Shown: positions 46,746 to 57,995 of the stretch, in pieces | Position numbering within the stretch: the first letter of the stretch is position 1 | Layout: every line of letters starts with the position of its first letter | Assembly: GCA_030272155.1 (NCBI GenBank) | Contig: CP126197.1 | Location: forward strand, 4,270,001-4,334,000 | Reading direction: 5' to 3' | From: Tetradesmus obliquus | Lineage: Eukaryota > Chlorophyta > Chlorophyceae > Sphaeropleales > Scenedesmaceae | DNA length: 64,000 nucleotides | Notes under the pieces: model-generated | Seen by the model: the letters and a program-made list of their open reading frames with translations, nothing else | Databases searched by the model: none | What the model was told of the DNA's origin: nothing | Program-made: the position numbers and the translations under genes

Positions 46746-48983
46746 CCAGAAGGGGTTCTTATTTGGCACAACTGTACAATGACGGAAAAACTGTACAATG
46801 ACGGCTGCGGCACAGAGCCTGCTAGGTACACTGCTAGGTACTGCCTGCTTGGTTGTTCAAGATGATGTGACGGTGTTACCTGAGTCCGCTGTGCGTGTTG
46901 CCTGCTAGATGGATGCCACAGCTCGCAGCCACGGCCAGCAAGGTGCGCGCTGACCATATTTTGTAAGGCACCATCAGCGAGCCAGGTTGCAGTTGCAGCG
47001 CCCTGTTGTATGCCTGCTTTCGTCACACATCCAAAGGAATGTTGGCCTGCTATAACGGTTCATTCGTGCTGCCGCATGCAGTTCACCCTGCTTGAGGACA
47101 TGGCTGAGAGTGGCAACCCCATTGCCCAGTTCATTGGGACAGTGCAGCCCACCACTACAAACAACGTGCTGCAGGGCGAAAAGCGATTCTGGATGGACCC
47201 AGTGAGTCCCTCGATGCATGAATGCATTGAATCTGAAGGGAAGCTGCTGTGAAATCCTGCAAACGAACCTCCAGAGGTGTCAAAGGCGCGGTGTGCCTGT
47301 GATTGACTGCTGATGGAGTTTGCTCTTGAAACGCTGCAAGCCGCTTTCTGCATGCTGAGCAGCGGAGGTGTCTTGGGCCCGTAGGAGACGTTGCAGCTGC
47401 GTCAAGCCTGCACCCTAGCTGATGCCGCAACGACGGTGTGCTGCACTGTGCTTTCCTGTGCTATGCTGTCTGCTGCGCCCTGCAGGTTGACACCATCACT
47501 GGCCTGAATGCCACTGAGGAGTGGACCATCATCAACCTCACACCTGACGCACACCCTATCCATATCCATGAGGTCATGTTTGAGGTGAGTCACTGTGTTA
47601 TGGTATTGGGCATGCGCATGTTCCAAGGATTGCTGCTACATGTTGTCGAGTGCCTCTGGCAGCTGCAAGCATACCTCTGGTGCAAGTCTTGCCTCTCGCT
47701 GATTATGAAAGAACGAGTCAAATGGTGTGCCTTGCTGATGAACGAGGCTGGCATCCAGCTCAGCGTGCTTCTTTCATCACAGTACATCACAGCACAGTAC
47801 ATTACATGCTCCACTTAAACAAAGAGTGGGAACCTCTGTCAGGAGCCAACGAGAGGCCCGTAGGGGGACTCAACGAGGAGTGGGAACCCCAGTCAGGAGC
47901 CAATGAGAGGCTCATAGGGGGCATTACATTACATCACAGCACATTACATCGCATGCTCCACTCAAATGAATCGTGGGGACCTCTGTCAGGGGCCAACAAG
48001 AGGCTCATTTGGGGAGGAAACGTTGAAGAACACCTAATATCCTTAATTCTCAACGCAGCAAGAGTTGCCAGGAGCAGCTCTCTATGCATCGTGCGGCCCC
48101 ATTCCACAAACTGCTTAAAGCTGCGCCCGCGCATCGCTCAATACACACCTGCCGCTGACCGCACGCTGCTGCCATCATTGCCCTGTCCCTTGTCGCCCCC
48201 AGATTGTCAGGTACACAAGGCTTGACAACGTCGACGCAGACACCAAAACCTTCTCCTTCACCACCGACATCTATGAGGAGACTCCACCCCCAGGCCTTCT
48301 TGAAGGCGAGATCATCCGTGCACCATGCGCTGCTAACCCTGCCGGCTGCCGTGTGCGCAAGGACACCACGCTGATGCCCCCGGGTTACGCCACCACTGTG
48401 CGCATGAGAACCGCCAACAGGGCCGGCCTGTTTGTGTGGCACTGGTGAGACGCTGCATGGGATAAAAGGCATGCACTCTTGCCTAACGTTTGGTTGCGGC
48501 TGCTTGCCTGCCTGCGCGGGCATGTCATGGGCATGTCTGTGAAAGGGACCAGCATGTATGTGTATCTGCTACTTCCTGCCGCAGCTGGTCTATCAGTAGA
48601 TTGCCCTGGCCTCGTCTCTCGCTCTACCTGCCTGATCTTTCCAGCAGTAAGCGCGAGCATCTGGGCAGGGATTCCAGCGAAGGGCACTCTTTTCCTACCA
48701 TACCGCTGAATGCAGGCTGGAGATCTGCCTGTGTTGCTGCATTTGTGTTGGCATGTGCACATTCACATTCAAGACGCATTGTGCAGCTTATGTTAGCCCA
48801 GGCCTCATCTCAACTATGCCTAACCTCCTGCTGCCGCTGCTGCTGCTGCTGCCCTGCAGCCACCTGTTGGAGCATGAGGACAACGAGATGATGCGCCCCT
48901 GGTGCGTGGGCAACCCAGGGTACCCTGACCCAAAGCACCCTGGCATGCAGATGTGTGCACCAATGGGCATGCCCATGCCTTGA
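36240..48983 (+). CDS. Multicopper oxidase 1, CotA/bilirubin-oxidase-like, secreted
   Basis: Twenty-two exons: 36240-36352, 39106-39171, 39425-39498, 39996-40196, 40409-40515, 40811-40840, 41054-41233, 41562-41665, 42406-42418, 42810-42889, 43278-43419, 43708-43841, 44455-44720, 45117-45190, 45444-45517, 45720-45898, 46296-46384, 46566-46694, 47082-47201, 47486-47584, 48203-48444, 48860-48983. They total 879 residues and all phases agree. A signal peptide (LYLIAVVAAILVASAPRAQA) precedes a roughly 130-residue N-terminal module starting NDVILNFEVVDCEG, rich in Cys. The oxidase part has all four copper motifs: VTHVHG, LWYHDHVLGATRLNVY, HPIHIHEVMF and WHCHLLEHEDNEMM. The last has the type 1 Cys, His and axial Met in CotA spacing. 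Such enzymes couple oxidation of phenols, bilirubin or metals to reduction of O2 to water; the substrate is unknown. Exon 9 is a 13-nt microexon. Intron 1 is 2.75 kb. The strong likeness to bacterial CotA suggests old gene transfer followed by intron gain, which is inference. Confidence 0.9.
36700..36860. repeat. ACTGGACGTG motif array with hairpins, left block
   Basis: Within intron 1 of multicopper oxidase 1, about nine copies of ACTGGACGTG or its reverse complement occur in 160 bp. Some are paired as inverted repeats, for example 14-bp arms around a 5-nt loop at about 36706-36738, and CTGGACGTG-AG-CACGTCCAG shortly after. Confidence 0.8.
38965..39060. repeat. ACTGGACATG motif array, right block
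   Basis: Six to seven variants of the same ten-base motif (mostly CTGGACATG or CTGGACGTG, same strand) lie within 95 bp near the 3' end of intron 1. The corresponding intron of multicopper oxidase 2 has a single ACTGGACATG near 52138. Confidence 0.75.
39638..39770 (+). repeat. Dispersed intronic repeat, copy B
   Basis: About 130 bp in intron 3 of multicopper oxidase 1 match copy C at 43007. Shared blocks are GAGAGAGAGGAT, ACATGTGGGTCCTGGCACCA, CCACAACAGGTTGAA and TCTGAGACCAGAA, then GAGTGAGCACC. It starts with the same sequence as truncated copy A at 11774. Confidence 0.75.
39796..39829. repeat. Perfect 34-bp palindrome
   Basis: TACAGGCCGCGCTCAAT is followed directly by its exact reverse complement, with no spacer, in intron 3 of multicopper oxidase 1, just to the right of dispersed repeat copy B. 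Confidence 0.9.
41620..42155 (+). repeat. Tandem copies of the exon 8 donor of multicopper oxidase 1
   Basis: The end of exon 8 (coding LADQLDQTIHW) with its GTGAGG donor and the start of intron 8 is repeated. Donor-like junctions follow at 41665 (native), 41779, 41920 and 42036, and a fifth degraded copy lies at about 42120-42155. Units are about 114-141 bp and share TGTACTGCCTAGAG and GCATAAAG(C/T)GGC. Divergence rises away from the native site. Confidence 0.85.
43007..43135 (+). repeat. Dispersed intronic repeat, copy C
   Basis: Third copy of the family seen at 11774 and 39638, in intron 10 of multicopper oxidase 1. It is in the same orientation as copy B and about equally long. Confidence 0.75.
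44345..44454 (+). repeat. Extra copy of the exon 13 acceptor, multicopper oxidase 1
   Basis: CTTGCAG plus GCTGGGCGC...AACGTGTACAC occurs 110 bp before the functional acceptor at 44455. The copy lacks ten bases (CACCCGCCTC) of the exon and is therefore out of frame. Between them is a run of GATCTGA(C/T)-type decamers. Confidence 0.85.
47822..48020 (+). repeat. Three-unit repeat in intron 20 of multicopper oxidase 1
   Basis: Three diverged units share the core GTGGG(A/G)ACC, TCAGG(A/G)GCCAA and GAGAGGC followed by a G run. Two flanking ACATTACAT-type segments are also repeated. They do not overlap an exon border. Confidence 0.7.
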
Positions 48984-50359
48984 TTCGGCTACACACACAT
49001 CAATTCCTGGCATGTTAGTAACATGAGATAACATGAGATCAGATGGCAGCAAGCCAGGGACAACAAAGAGTGATGCGCTTGGCTGCGGCGTGATGTTTGG
49101 GGATTGAAGACGGCAGTGATGAGAAGTGTGGGTGTCACAGAGTGACTCACTCGCTCTCACTCCAAGAGGTTGAGGAAGGATGGGCGGTTCAGTTGCGGGT
49201 TTATGCATGACTTAAGGTGTGCGTGTTTGCGCCACATGCTGCTGCTACAGGCGTGCTGTGCGTCTGTCACAGTCCATGGGGCATCGTATATTGCAGCTTG
49301 TTGCGTCTGCCAAGGTGACTGAATTTGCGTAAACATATGATGATTGGGTCACAACCCCACCACACGTGACAAGTACTAGAGGTATGGATGCCTGTGTGGC
49401 AGCACTGTTTTAGTAGGCCACCAGGATACACCAACATTTGCACATCAGCAGCCACGCAATGTGGCTTTGTTTGTGATGCCATGCTTGCCAGATGATTCAT
49501 TCCTGGCTGCATGCTGGTGCCGTAGTGCGCTGCAGGCGTGATCGCAGCGCACCTAGCAGTTTGTGCGCGTTTTCATTGCACGCGGCCGTTGCGCGTGATT
49601 GTCTGTTGCATCTGTGCCTGTGTCACTGACACTAGTGTGGCAGTTGCCTGAAGCTGCCGCATGCAGCGTGATTGCCCACTGGGCTATCACTGCATGCTGT
49701 TCAGCGCATGTCTGTGATGAAGTGGCTGGGCCCGGAGGAGAAAGCCTCTGCAGAGCAGGGTGATCAGCCGTGTTAAAAGCCTATGAGCCAGTTGTGCATG
49801 CATGTATAGGGTGATAGTGATATGGGAGGTGAGGGATGAGCAGTACGTGGTGTGCACGCTGTGATTGACTTAGGGCTCCTGCAGCTTGCTTGCCAGGTTG
49901 TGGTGCCCAGGTCACTTCACCTGCAACGCTGCCAAACACTGACGTGTGTGATGTTGAGTGCGGTCTTGTGCCACTTGTGTGTGTGTGGCTGCTGCCAGAT
50001 CCACTGGCGAGCCTTTGTTGTGGGGATGAAACTGCAAGCACACTGCGTATGTGCACAGCAATGTGATGAGCTGCGGCTTCAAGCCGCAAGCTTGGGGGAC
50101 GAGGATGTAAGGGGCACGTCATGCTAGGCTTGCGCCCATTGCGGGCTACTAGCGGCGGCCCTCATCAAAAACATGCATAGAGATGTGCCTTACATAGTGT
50201 TGGGAACTGTGATTGTTGGCAAACGTACTCGCTGGCAGTGCAGCTGCTGTCGAATGCAGGATGCAATGTTCTTGGTTTGAGTGATGGCAGTGGATGAGAT
50301 ATGCAGCATGTCGTGTTGATGAAGGGTTTTCAGGGCTGCAATGTGCAGAGCTCAGGATG
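48984..50359. other. Intergenic between multicopper oxidases 1 and 2, left part
   Basis: No gene was recognised. A block at about 49888-49925 (GGTTGTGGTGCCCAGGTCAC then TTCACCTGCA) recurs downstream of multicopper oxidase 2 at about 53863-53895, consistent with duplication of gene plus flank. Confidence 0.5.
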
Positions 50360-50464
50360 GTTGTGGGCGTTTCATACATCACCTGTTGTTTTGGGTCAAA
50401 CCGCATTCAGCAGCTGAATGCGGTTTGACCCAATACAACAGGTGATGTATGAAACGCTCACAAC
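50360..50464. repeat. 105-bp near-perfect palindrome
   Basis: Arms of 52 bp (50360-50411 and 50413-50464) are separated by one base and differ at about two positions. The centre is CCGCATTCAGC-A-GCTGAATGCGG and the outer part includes TTTCATACATCACCTGTTGT. It lies between multicopper oxidases 1 and 2. RNA from either strand would fold into a long hairpin. Confidence 0.9.
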
Positions 50465-51885
50465 AGCTGCTGTCTTGGGACAGCGCGCAGGCAGTACTGC
50501 CATACATCACAGCGGTAGCTCCTGCGCCAAGCCTCCTGTGGATTACTGGGATGCTGCCGTTCCAGATTGCAGGCAGTACCCCCAACACATCCTTTGCAAG
50601 GGCGTGTTGCTGCTTGAACATTACATGTTGCGCAGGTCTGTACAGGTCTGCAGGTCTGTACAGATCTGTACAGGTCTGCAGCATATGTTTCATTGTCTCC
50701 ATCCTGGTGATTGAGCCATGTGTGTGTGTTGCCAATTCGTTCAATTTTGTTGTCAGGCATGTTGCTGAATCCAGCCAGCAACAGCACGCTAAAGCAGTTG
50801 TGGTTGCAGTGCAAGTGGGCTGCAGCAGCTGCTCCTTGTTGGGTTTGAATTTCAGCTTGCACCAGCGCTACCAGCGCGGTGTTGCTGTTGCATCAATGCA
50901 GCGCATTTGCAGCTGTTACAATGTACATGCGTACACAAAGCTATGGTCGTACACACGTGTCATGCGTCAACGTGTGTCATTGAGCATGCACATATGTGAA
51001 CACCACAGTGTTACCTAAGCATATAATACAGCTACTATGTAGCACACATATGTCATCATGACAGGTTCAGTTGTTATCAAGACATCAGCCGTCTGCTGTG
51101 CGTGATGTGCTGATGAAGTCACCTTGTGAGCGGAGGTCACACAGTGACAGAGTTTGACGGCGTGTGCCTTTCCTGCAGCACAGGTGATTTCTGCAGCACA
51201 GCTGCTAAGGATGGAACAACGCAGAATGTGTGCAGGTGCTGTTCAGTTCAAGGCTTTGCACCACAACTTGTTATTGGTGGCTGCTGTTTGCACCGTGTTT
51301 TCCAACCAGGACACTCTCTCCCCCTACAACAGGTACTTGAGGTAGGATGGATCAAGATAGCTTGAGATAGGGCTGTCTGTGGCATGTTACACAACTGCAG
51401 CTTGGTGCAGGTTGATCATACAAAATGAGAAATTAAGCGGCCTTTGGCTTTGCACAGGCCACTTGACCCCCCGTGGCTTTGCAGGGCTATCAGCTGGTGC
51501 ACCTGCAGCTGATTTGGTGTACAGTACTGTACACTAGTGCGCACAGTATGCTGCTGTAGTGCTGCAAGGACGGCTGCGCCACGAGCGTGTCGTGGAAGCC
51601 TGTTATTCAGTAGATGATTTTCAACATAAAGCGTTGTTAGGCAGCGCATGGCCGTCTTCGATTGCAGCCAGGCTAGATCACATGGCGAGTCGATCTTGGA
51701 AAAGCAGGAGCCGGTCCCACGCCTCGGACAACACGCCAAAGCATCCAACTGAAACTTTGAACTTACTTGCTTCAATCGCAGCCCCAAAGCATAAACAGGA
51801 AGAGAGCATAATCAGGAAGCGCACCCTGCTGTGGTCCGATACCACGTCTGGTCCAGGCAGCTGCAGGCATGTAGAATAACCATAC
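50465..51885. other. Intergenic and upstream region of multicopper oxidase 2
   Basis: No gene was recognised. At 50634-50685 a short array of CAGGTCTGTA-type units occurs. The 22-bp block shared with the upstream region of multicopper oxidase 1 is at 51707-51728. Confidence 0.5.
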
Positions 51886-52474
51886 ATGAAAGCAATCCAC
51901 GTGATTGCAGCGGTAGCTGCGATCGTGTTTGCTAGCGTGCCTCGCGCCACCGCAAACGATGTCATCCTAAACTTCAAAGTGGTCAACTGCAAAGGCCGGT
52001 GAGGGACCTGCATGCAGCCTTGGATTGTGCGACACTGCTGTTGCCCTGTTTCTGTAAACGACAGAAAGCTACAGAAATGGTCGCCAGCAGTGCTGGCCCT
52101 CGTGGCTGTAGCAGGCAATGATGCAGAATAATGTTTGACTGGACATGGCTGTTGTGAACTTCCTGCAAGCCAGCAGCAGCAAAGTTGACATTGAAATCAA
52201 ACCTTTGCCTGCCTGGCTTATTTCGCAGGCCTGTGAGGAATGCCACTGTGGAGCTGAAAGGGTGTGTGGACCCGGTTGACATCCCAGGGGGCAGGTGAGC
52301 AGAAGATCTTCTGCTCTGCATCTGCAGGCAGCGGCCCTTCACAGATCTGACATACCACAACTTCATATCTGCCTGTTACACATGCATGGCTATGGCTTCC
52401 TTCTCCCCTCATTACTGTATGCAGCCACTGTTGTGAGCTGCACATCTTGCTGTACCTGCTGAAGACCAACGCAG

Positions 52475-52622
<148 letters not shown>

Positions 52623-52702
52623 GCGTGAACCTGGGCTGGGCATGCCACCATCTGTAGAGGCTGCATCGCTCCAGCCTTCCTTGCCAGGCCATCATTCATA
52701 TT

Positions 52703-52705
52703 CTG

Positions 52706-52802
<97 letters not shown>

Positions 52803-52803
52803 A
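52703..52803. repeat. (CTG)n microsatellite ending in a splice acceptor
   Basis: About 33 CTG triplets with two TTG interruptions run straight into the CAG acceptor of the last exon of multicopper oxidase 2. Confidence 0.95.
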
Positions 52804-52922
52804 GCCACCTGTTGGAGCACGAGGACAACGAGACGATGCGCCCTTGGTGCGTGGGCAACCCAGGGTACACAAACCCGAAGACTGTCAGGCCAATGTGCGA
52901 GCCTGATGCAGCCAGGCTTTGA

Positions 52923-54103
52923 TAAGCCGTGAGTCTGTGAGCCGGGCTTGCATTTAAGCAAGCTCATATGCTTCAATTAGTCGAATTTTGTTGTGACGTG
53001 GCATTTTGGAGGTTGATGACAGCAGTGACAGCAAGTGATGCGTCACAAGATTGAATTTATCTCAGCCATGGGACTGTGATGTGCCTGATGCTGCTGCAGC
53101 CAGACGCGTCCTCGGCAGTACATTTGGCAACTGCAGTCTGCATGCAGACTGCATTGCGTATTGCATCTGCCGAGCTGACGGGGTTGCACAGCAGCAGGGC
53201 ACTGGAGGACGTGAAATAGGCTGAATGCACGCGTGCTTGTGTGGCGGCGCTGCTTGTACTAGACCGCCAGTGGTCAGCGCAGTTTCCAGCCTTGACACAG
53301 GCCTGCGCGACAAGGCAGCTTCAGCAGGGTGGGGTGCAGTCACTGCTGGCAGCAGCTCCTGCGCATCTAGCTAGATACATAGATGTCATGGATCTGGTTG
53401 ACCTGAATTGACTAGCAGTTGCTGTGACAGTTGCTCAGCCTAGCTTTGTATGGCAGCTTTGTTGGTGCTGCGGTGCTCCCGGTGTGGTGTGTGGTTTTGG
53501 CTGCTTGCGGGGACAGCGCTGCTGGCTTGGCCGCTGCACAGCTCAGGGCAAGGGCCGGGGTGTGGAGCATTTCAGCAACACATGCAGGTGTTGCACGGGA
53601 CAGACTGCTGCCTGCTGCAGTGCAGGATGCTCTCTGGGTGTTCAACATCACTGCAAGCAGCCTCAGCGCATAACCGTGATTGCAGTAAGTTTAGGGGAGA
53701 GATCCTTTCATTGCTGGGCAATTAGCCGTGCCTGACTCTTTCTTGACCAGGCTGATTACAAATGCATGCAGTAGGAACGTCGCTTGATTTGGGAGGTGGT
53801 GGCTGGACAGGGCGTGGTTTGCATGGTGATGGTTGGAGTAGCGGTTCCAGCAGCATGCTTGCAAGGTTGTGGTGCCCAGGTCACTTCACCTGCACGGCTG
53901 CTGGGCAGTGAGACATAACTAGGTGTTAAAACATGGCATGTGCATGTGTGTTCGGTTTGACGCCGTTGGGTGCATGTGGGGTGATGCCAAGGTTGTTAGA
54001 GTCCGCGGGCTATGCAAGCGGTTCAAAACAGAATCTACGCACTTGGAAGATGGTCTTGCAGTGCAGCGATTGCAAGGATATGCGGCTTGCAAGGTGCATA
54101 TGC
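52923..54103. other. Intergenic after multicopper oxidase 2
   Basis: No gene was recognised. The block at about 53863-53895 repeats part of the downstream flank of multicopper oxidase 1 (49888-49925), supporting tandem duplication of the gene with its 3' flank. Confidence 0.5.
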
Positions 54104-54536
54104 TTCACCAATTGGTGTTGAGGATATGCTGCACCAATTGGTGTTGAGGATATGCTTCACCAATTGGTGTTGAGGATATGCTGCACGAATTGGTGTTGAG
54201 GATATGCTTCACCAATTGGTGTTGAGGATATGCTGCACCAATTGGTGTTGAGGATATGCTGCACCAATTGGTGTTGAGGATATGCTTCACCAATTGGTGT
54301 TGAGGATATGCTGCACGAATTGGTGTTGAGGATATGCTTCACCAATTGGTGTTGAGGATATGCTGCACCAATTGGTGTTGAGGATATGCTGCACCAATTG
54401 GTGTTGAGGATATGCTGCACCAATTGGTGTTGAGGATATGCTGCACCAATTGGTGTTGAGGATATGCTGCACCAATTGGTGTTGAGGATATGCTGCACCA
54501 ATTGCTTGCAAGGTGCGTATGCTGCGCCAATTGGTG
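54104..54536. repeat. 26-bp minisatellite with palindromic core, about 16 units
   Basis: The unit TTGAGGATATGCTGCACCAA plus TTGGTG is repeated about 16 times; the last ones are interrupted by CTTGCAAGGTGCGTATGC. Nearly every unit has the 12-bp palindrome CACCAATTGGTG. Units differ by GCTT/GCTG before CACC and by CACG in two units. The order of variants repeats as a five-unit (130-bp) block in units 3-7 and 8-12, a higher-order repeat. Confidence 0.95.
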
Positions 54537-55265
54537 TTGAGGAATGGTGTATGTGCAAGTCGTGGTTGGGCTGCTAGCGGCGATCACACATGAAAGAGCG
54601 TGTACACATGTGTTAGGGGGAAGGAGGTTGGGACGCTTTAATAGTGTGTTTGTGTGCTGGAAACAAACGCAGCGGCAGTAACACATGCTTGCTGTATCTG
54701 CACTGTGTTCCGCTGCAAGCTGTGAGTTGAACTCCAGCAGCAATGCTATTTGGCTGGATGTTAACACTGGACGGAAAGCAGAGCATATCGGCTGAGGGTT
54801 GTGCATAAAAAAGTGCCGGGGGTGTCTGTTTGTGTTTGGTATGTTTTCACTGTTTCTGGTCAGAAGCAGGCGGCACTGCCCAAACAGCGCAGCAGCAGCG
54901 CCGTGCCGTACATCCTTCATCTCTCGCCGCTGGCGTGTCACCCTTTCTCAACATACAGTGTCTGGACAGACATGCCAACAGCAGCAGCAGCAGCAGCTCT
55001 TTCTGCAGCATACTGGAAGGGTCTGAACCTGCAGTAGGCACTGACAAAAGCAGCATCAGCATCGCTGCGGCCAGCAGTAGAAGAGCAGCAGTAACAGCAC
55101 TCAATGCAAGCATATTGCAAGGGCCTGAACCTGCAGCAGGTGTCACAACCAGCTGCAAGCAGCTTCAAGCATAATGCAAGGGCCTGAACCTGCAGGCACT
55201 CTAGAAAAGCAGCATCAGCAGCACTCCAGCCAGCAGTAGGAAAAGCAGCAGTCCCAACACTCCAT

Positions 55266-55332
<67 letters not shown>

Positions 55333-56364
55333 CACAGTTTCTGGTCAGAAGCAGATGGCGCTACCAAACAGCGCAGCAGCAGCCCCTGTGCCGTGCATCC
55401 TTCATCTCTCGCCGTGGCCCGCCAGCCGGACAGGTCACTCTCTCTCAACACACAGTTCAACTGAGTTGTAAAAGCATCCTCCATAGGGGCTTGCTGTAGC
55501 CTGGTCTTTTTTGTAAACTGAGATGCTGCGCAATTGCTGAACCCCTGCTAAAATCCTGCCCTGAAGAAGGTGACAAATGTGTACTGCTGAGTCTAGAGTG
55601 AGTGTGACACATCACACTGTCACAGTGCTGCTGACAGCATGCTGCTGCAAAGGCCCCCAGTTATCAGTTTTGCACCTTGTGAGCAGCGTCCAGGGCTTTG
55701 CTAACATCAAGAAAAGGGCATCTTCAAGGTGTTTTAACCAGCTTACTTCGCGTCCTTGATCCTGCAGCTGTCGTGATCTGGAAAATCCTGGTTCCTAAGC
55801 GGTGGAGGCCTGGTAAAATCAAGTTCATCGGAATAGCGTCTGTACTTATGCACAGGTGAGCGCATGTGGTCGGGTATTTACGCAACAAATTCCGTTTTCC
55901 GACATGAGCGTGCCTGCTGCCTCCTGCCTGCTGGTGTCCAGCCTACAGCCAGCACATATACATAGCATCGTATAACGTGTGGTTTTGTATGCTTGAAGGC
56001 AGAACTTTAGTAAAGTTGGTTAACTGAAACCGCGTGCTGTGATATACGGGCACTTGCTGTCCGATACGGCTTGTTTGGTGTGCAAGCTAAGCACGCTCTG
56101 TTTCAGAACCCAATCCAATGTATTACACGATAGGCATACCGATAAAATTTACAGCCGTGGCGTGGCAGAACAGAACCCGCCACGTTAGCCTGCACACGGA
56201 CAGATCAATTCTGCCGCAGAGTGCAGACTAGGGCTTGCCCTTGCGTCTGAGATACCTACGTTCTGCCCTGTTTGGCAGCACTCTGCCACAATTACACGCA
56301 TTCACCGGCACATTTTGCTTCCCTGAGGGGCAATCGTTACCTGTCACCCCTGTACCCCTAGTCA

Positions 56365-56412
<48 letters not shown>

Positions 56413-56420
56413 TGAAAGCT
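54537..56420. other. Intergenic before multicopper oxidase 3, with local duplications
   Basis: No gene was recognised. A roughly 110-bp block at about 54853-54961 (TTTCTGGTCAGAAGCAG to CTCAACA) recurs at about 55338-55456. Between them AAGGG(C/T)CTGAACCTGCAG occurs three times (near 55017, 55119 and 55176), and a pure CAG tract lies at 55268-55329. Another CAG tract is at 56366-56411. Confidence 0.6.
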
Positions 56421-56927
56421 CCGCTATGCCACCATTTCAGTGCAGTACCACCAACAGAATACAGCTGCCATTGTTCCACGTACTTTCACCTGCTGCTGCC
56501 TGGTGCAGGCGACGTGCAACGTGTGCCTGGCAGGTGGCCTTCCAAGCACTGGCGCTGCTCTTGTGTGTGCTGCCCCTCCTTTCCATAACTCAAATAGCAG
56601 CAACCAAAGGAGCTGGTGCTGATGGTACGACTTCAGTCGCAATCTGCTTGATATAGGGGCTGCTTCTGATGCTTAAAATGACTGCCATAACAAGCAAGCC
56701 ATCGGTAGATATGTCCTTGCCGGCAGCAGGTGGCGTGGTGGATCAGCTGCTTCTTGGTGCAATGGCTGCTGCTACTAGTAGCACTGGTGATGCCGCTGGT
56801 ACTCATGCTGCTGCAAATGCTGCAATGCTGCACGAACAGTGCCACTGCTGGTTAACCAAAAGTGCAGGGTATATCGTCTGCTACTTCTGTCCATGCTGCT
56901 GCTGCCGTTGTTATCACTTTCAAGGCC

Positions 56928-56962
<35 letters not shown>

Positions 56963-57182
56963 AGTCCATGTTGGTGCCAGCCGCACCCTTGCCCAGGCAG
57001 CCAATGGCAGCAAGCCCAACACCACCAGCCAGAGGCACAGCAGAGGCGGACTTGGGGTGCGTCAGCTCACACCCAGCTTGCTGATCTGTTGCAGTGATGG
57101 CAGCAATCGCTGTCCTGCTGGAAGTGACACTTGTTGCGTCAATGCTGCCGGGACATCAACCGTGTTACTGTTGCAGATCCTC

Positions 57183-57226
<44 letters not shown>

Positions 57227-57720
57227 GCCGCTGTTGCTGCCGTTGCTGCTGCAGGCGCGCTGCCACCTTGGCAAGGTGCGGCCCCGCACCCTCATGGGCT
57301 GCAGGCCCGGGCTGATCTGCTGCGACCCCCCAAAGGTGAGACCAAAAACCCTTAGACCTTACAACCCAGAACCCTCGTCAAGGGTCTAGATAAGGGCACA
57401 GGGGCTACAGCTTGGTAAACTTGGTGTGACCTGATATAGTGTGGGTTGCGTTTGGATTGCAGCGCATGCTCAGAATGATTCGGCTGTCTAATAGCGGCCT
57501 GCAGGTGTAGTAAATTAGCACAACAATCGCTTGACTGACTGATTGCATTTGGTTGCATGCGAGCAGGCAAGCGATCACCTCTGGTGGTGACATGTGGTTG
57601 TTTGTGTGTGCTGTTGTTGCTGATGCAGAGCACACTGCCGAAGCGGACTGCGCCACAGCACGCCCCCAGATACCATTGGGTGAGCTGCCCATGCAGCGTG
57701 CTGCCGGTTGTGATGAAGTC
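56421..57720 (+). CDS. Tentative 5' exons of multicopper oxidase 3, Cys-rich
   Basis: This is a low-confidence model. A hydrophobic signal-like segment (FQALALLLCVLPLLSITQ) lies near 56535-56590. An open stretch near 56963-57168 encodes VGASRTLAQAANGSKP and then LLICCSDGSNRCPAGSDTCC. A further candidate exon at 57254-57337, between a CTG tract ending in CAG and a GTGAGA donor, encodes ARCHLGKV and CRPGLICCDPPK. A 51-nt candidate at about 57630-57680 would keep phase into the exon at 57996. Paired CC and CP-x-G patterns recall small secreted Cys-rich modules, but no family was recognised. The signal-peptide exon and the first joins could not be fixed. Confidence 0.3.
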
Positions 57721-57995
57721 CTGTGGTCCACTTCTGCTGCTGCTGTTGCTGGCAGGCAGGCCTGTTTTGTTGAAGTAGATGGCAGTTGGCACTGCTGCTG
57801 TTAGCCTCGGAAGTTTCAATGTGTGAACAGATGACCATCACAGGTGCAGTTGTGCTGCTGTATGCGATTTGGCTGCACAGCTTACATCCGCAGTGGCAGC
57901 ATATGCATTTACAAACAGGTGCCCCTTGCATCAGCATGCCACTCTTGCCCTAGGGCCTTCCAGCAACAAAATGCTCTGCAAAACACTTCATGCAG

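Noticed and set aside
54104-54536. CRISPR-like appearance of the 26-bp array
   Set aside because: Units are head to tail with no unique spacers, the host is eukaryotic, and there are no cas genes.
54157-54941. Minus-strand open frames with a 26-residue repeat (HILNTNWCSISSTPIGAAYP type)
   Set aside because: The DNA unit is 26 bp, not a multiple of three, so all three frames cycle through the same repeat and stay open by chance. No start context or splice support.
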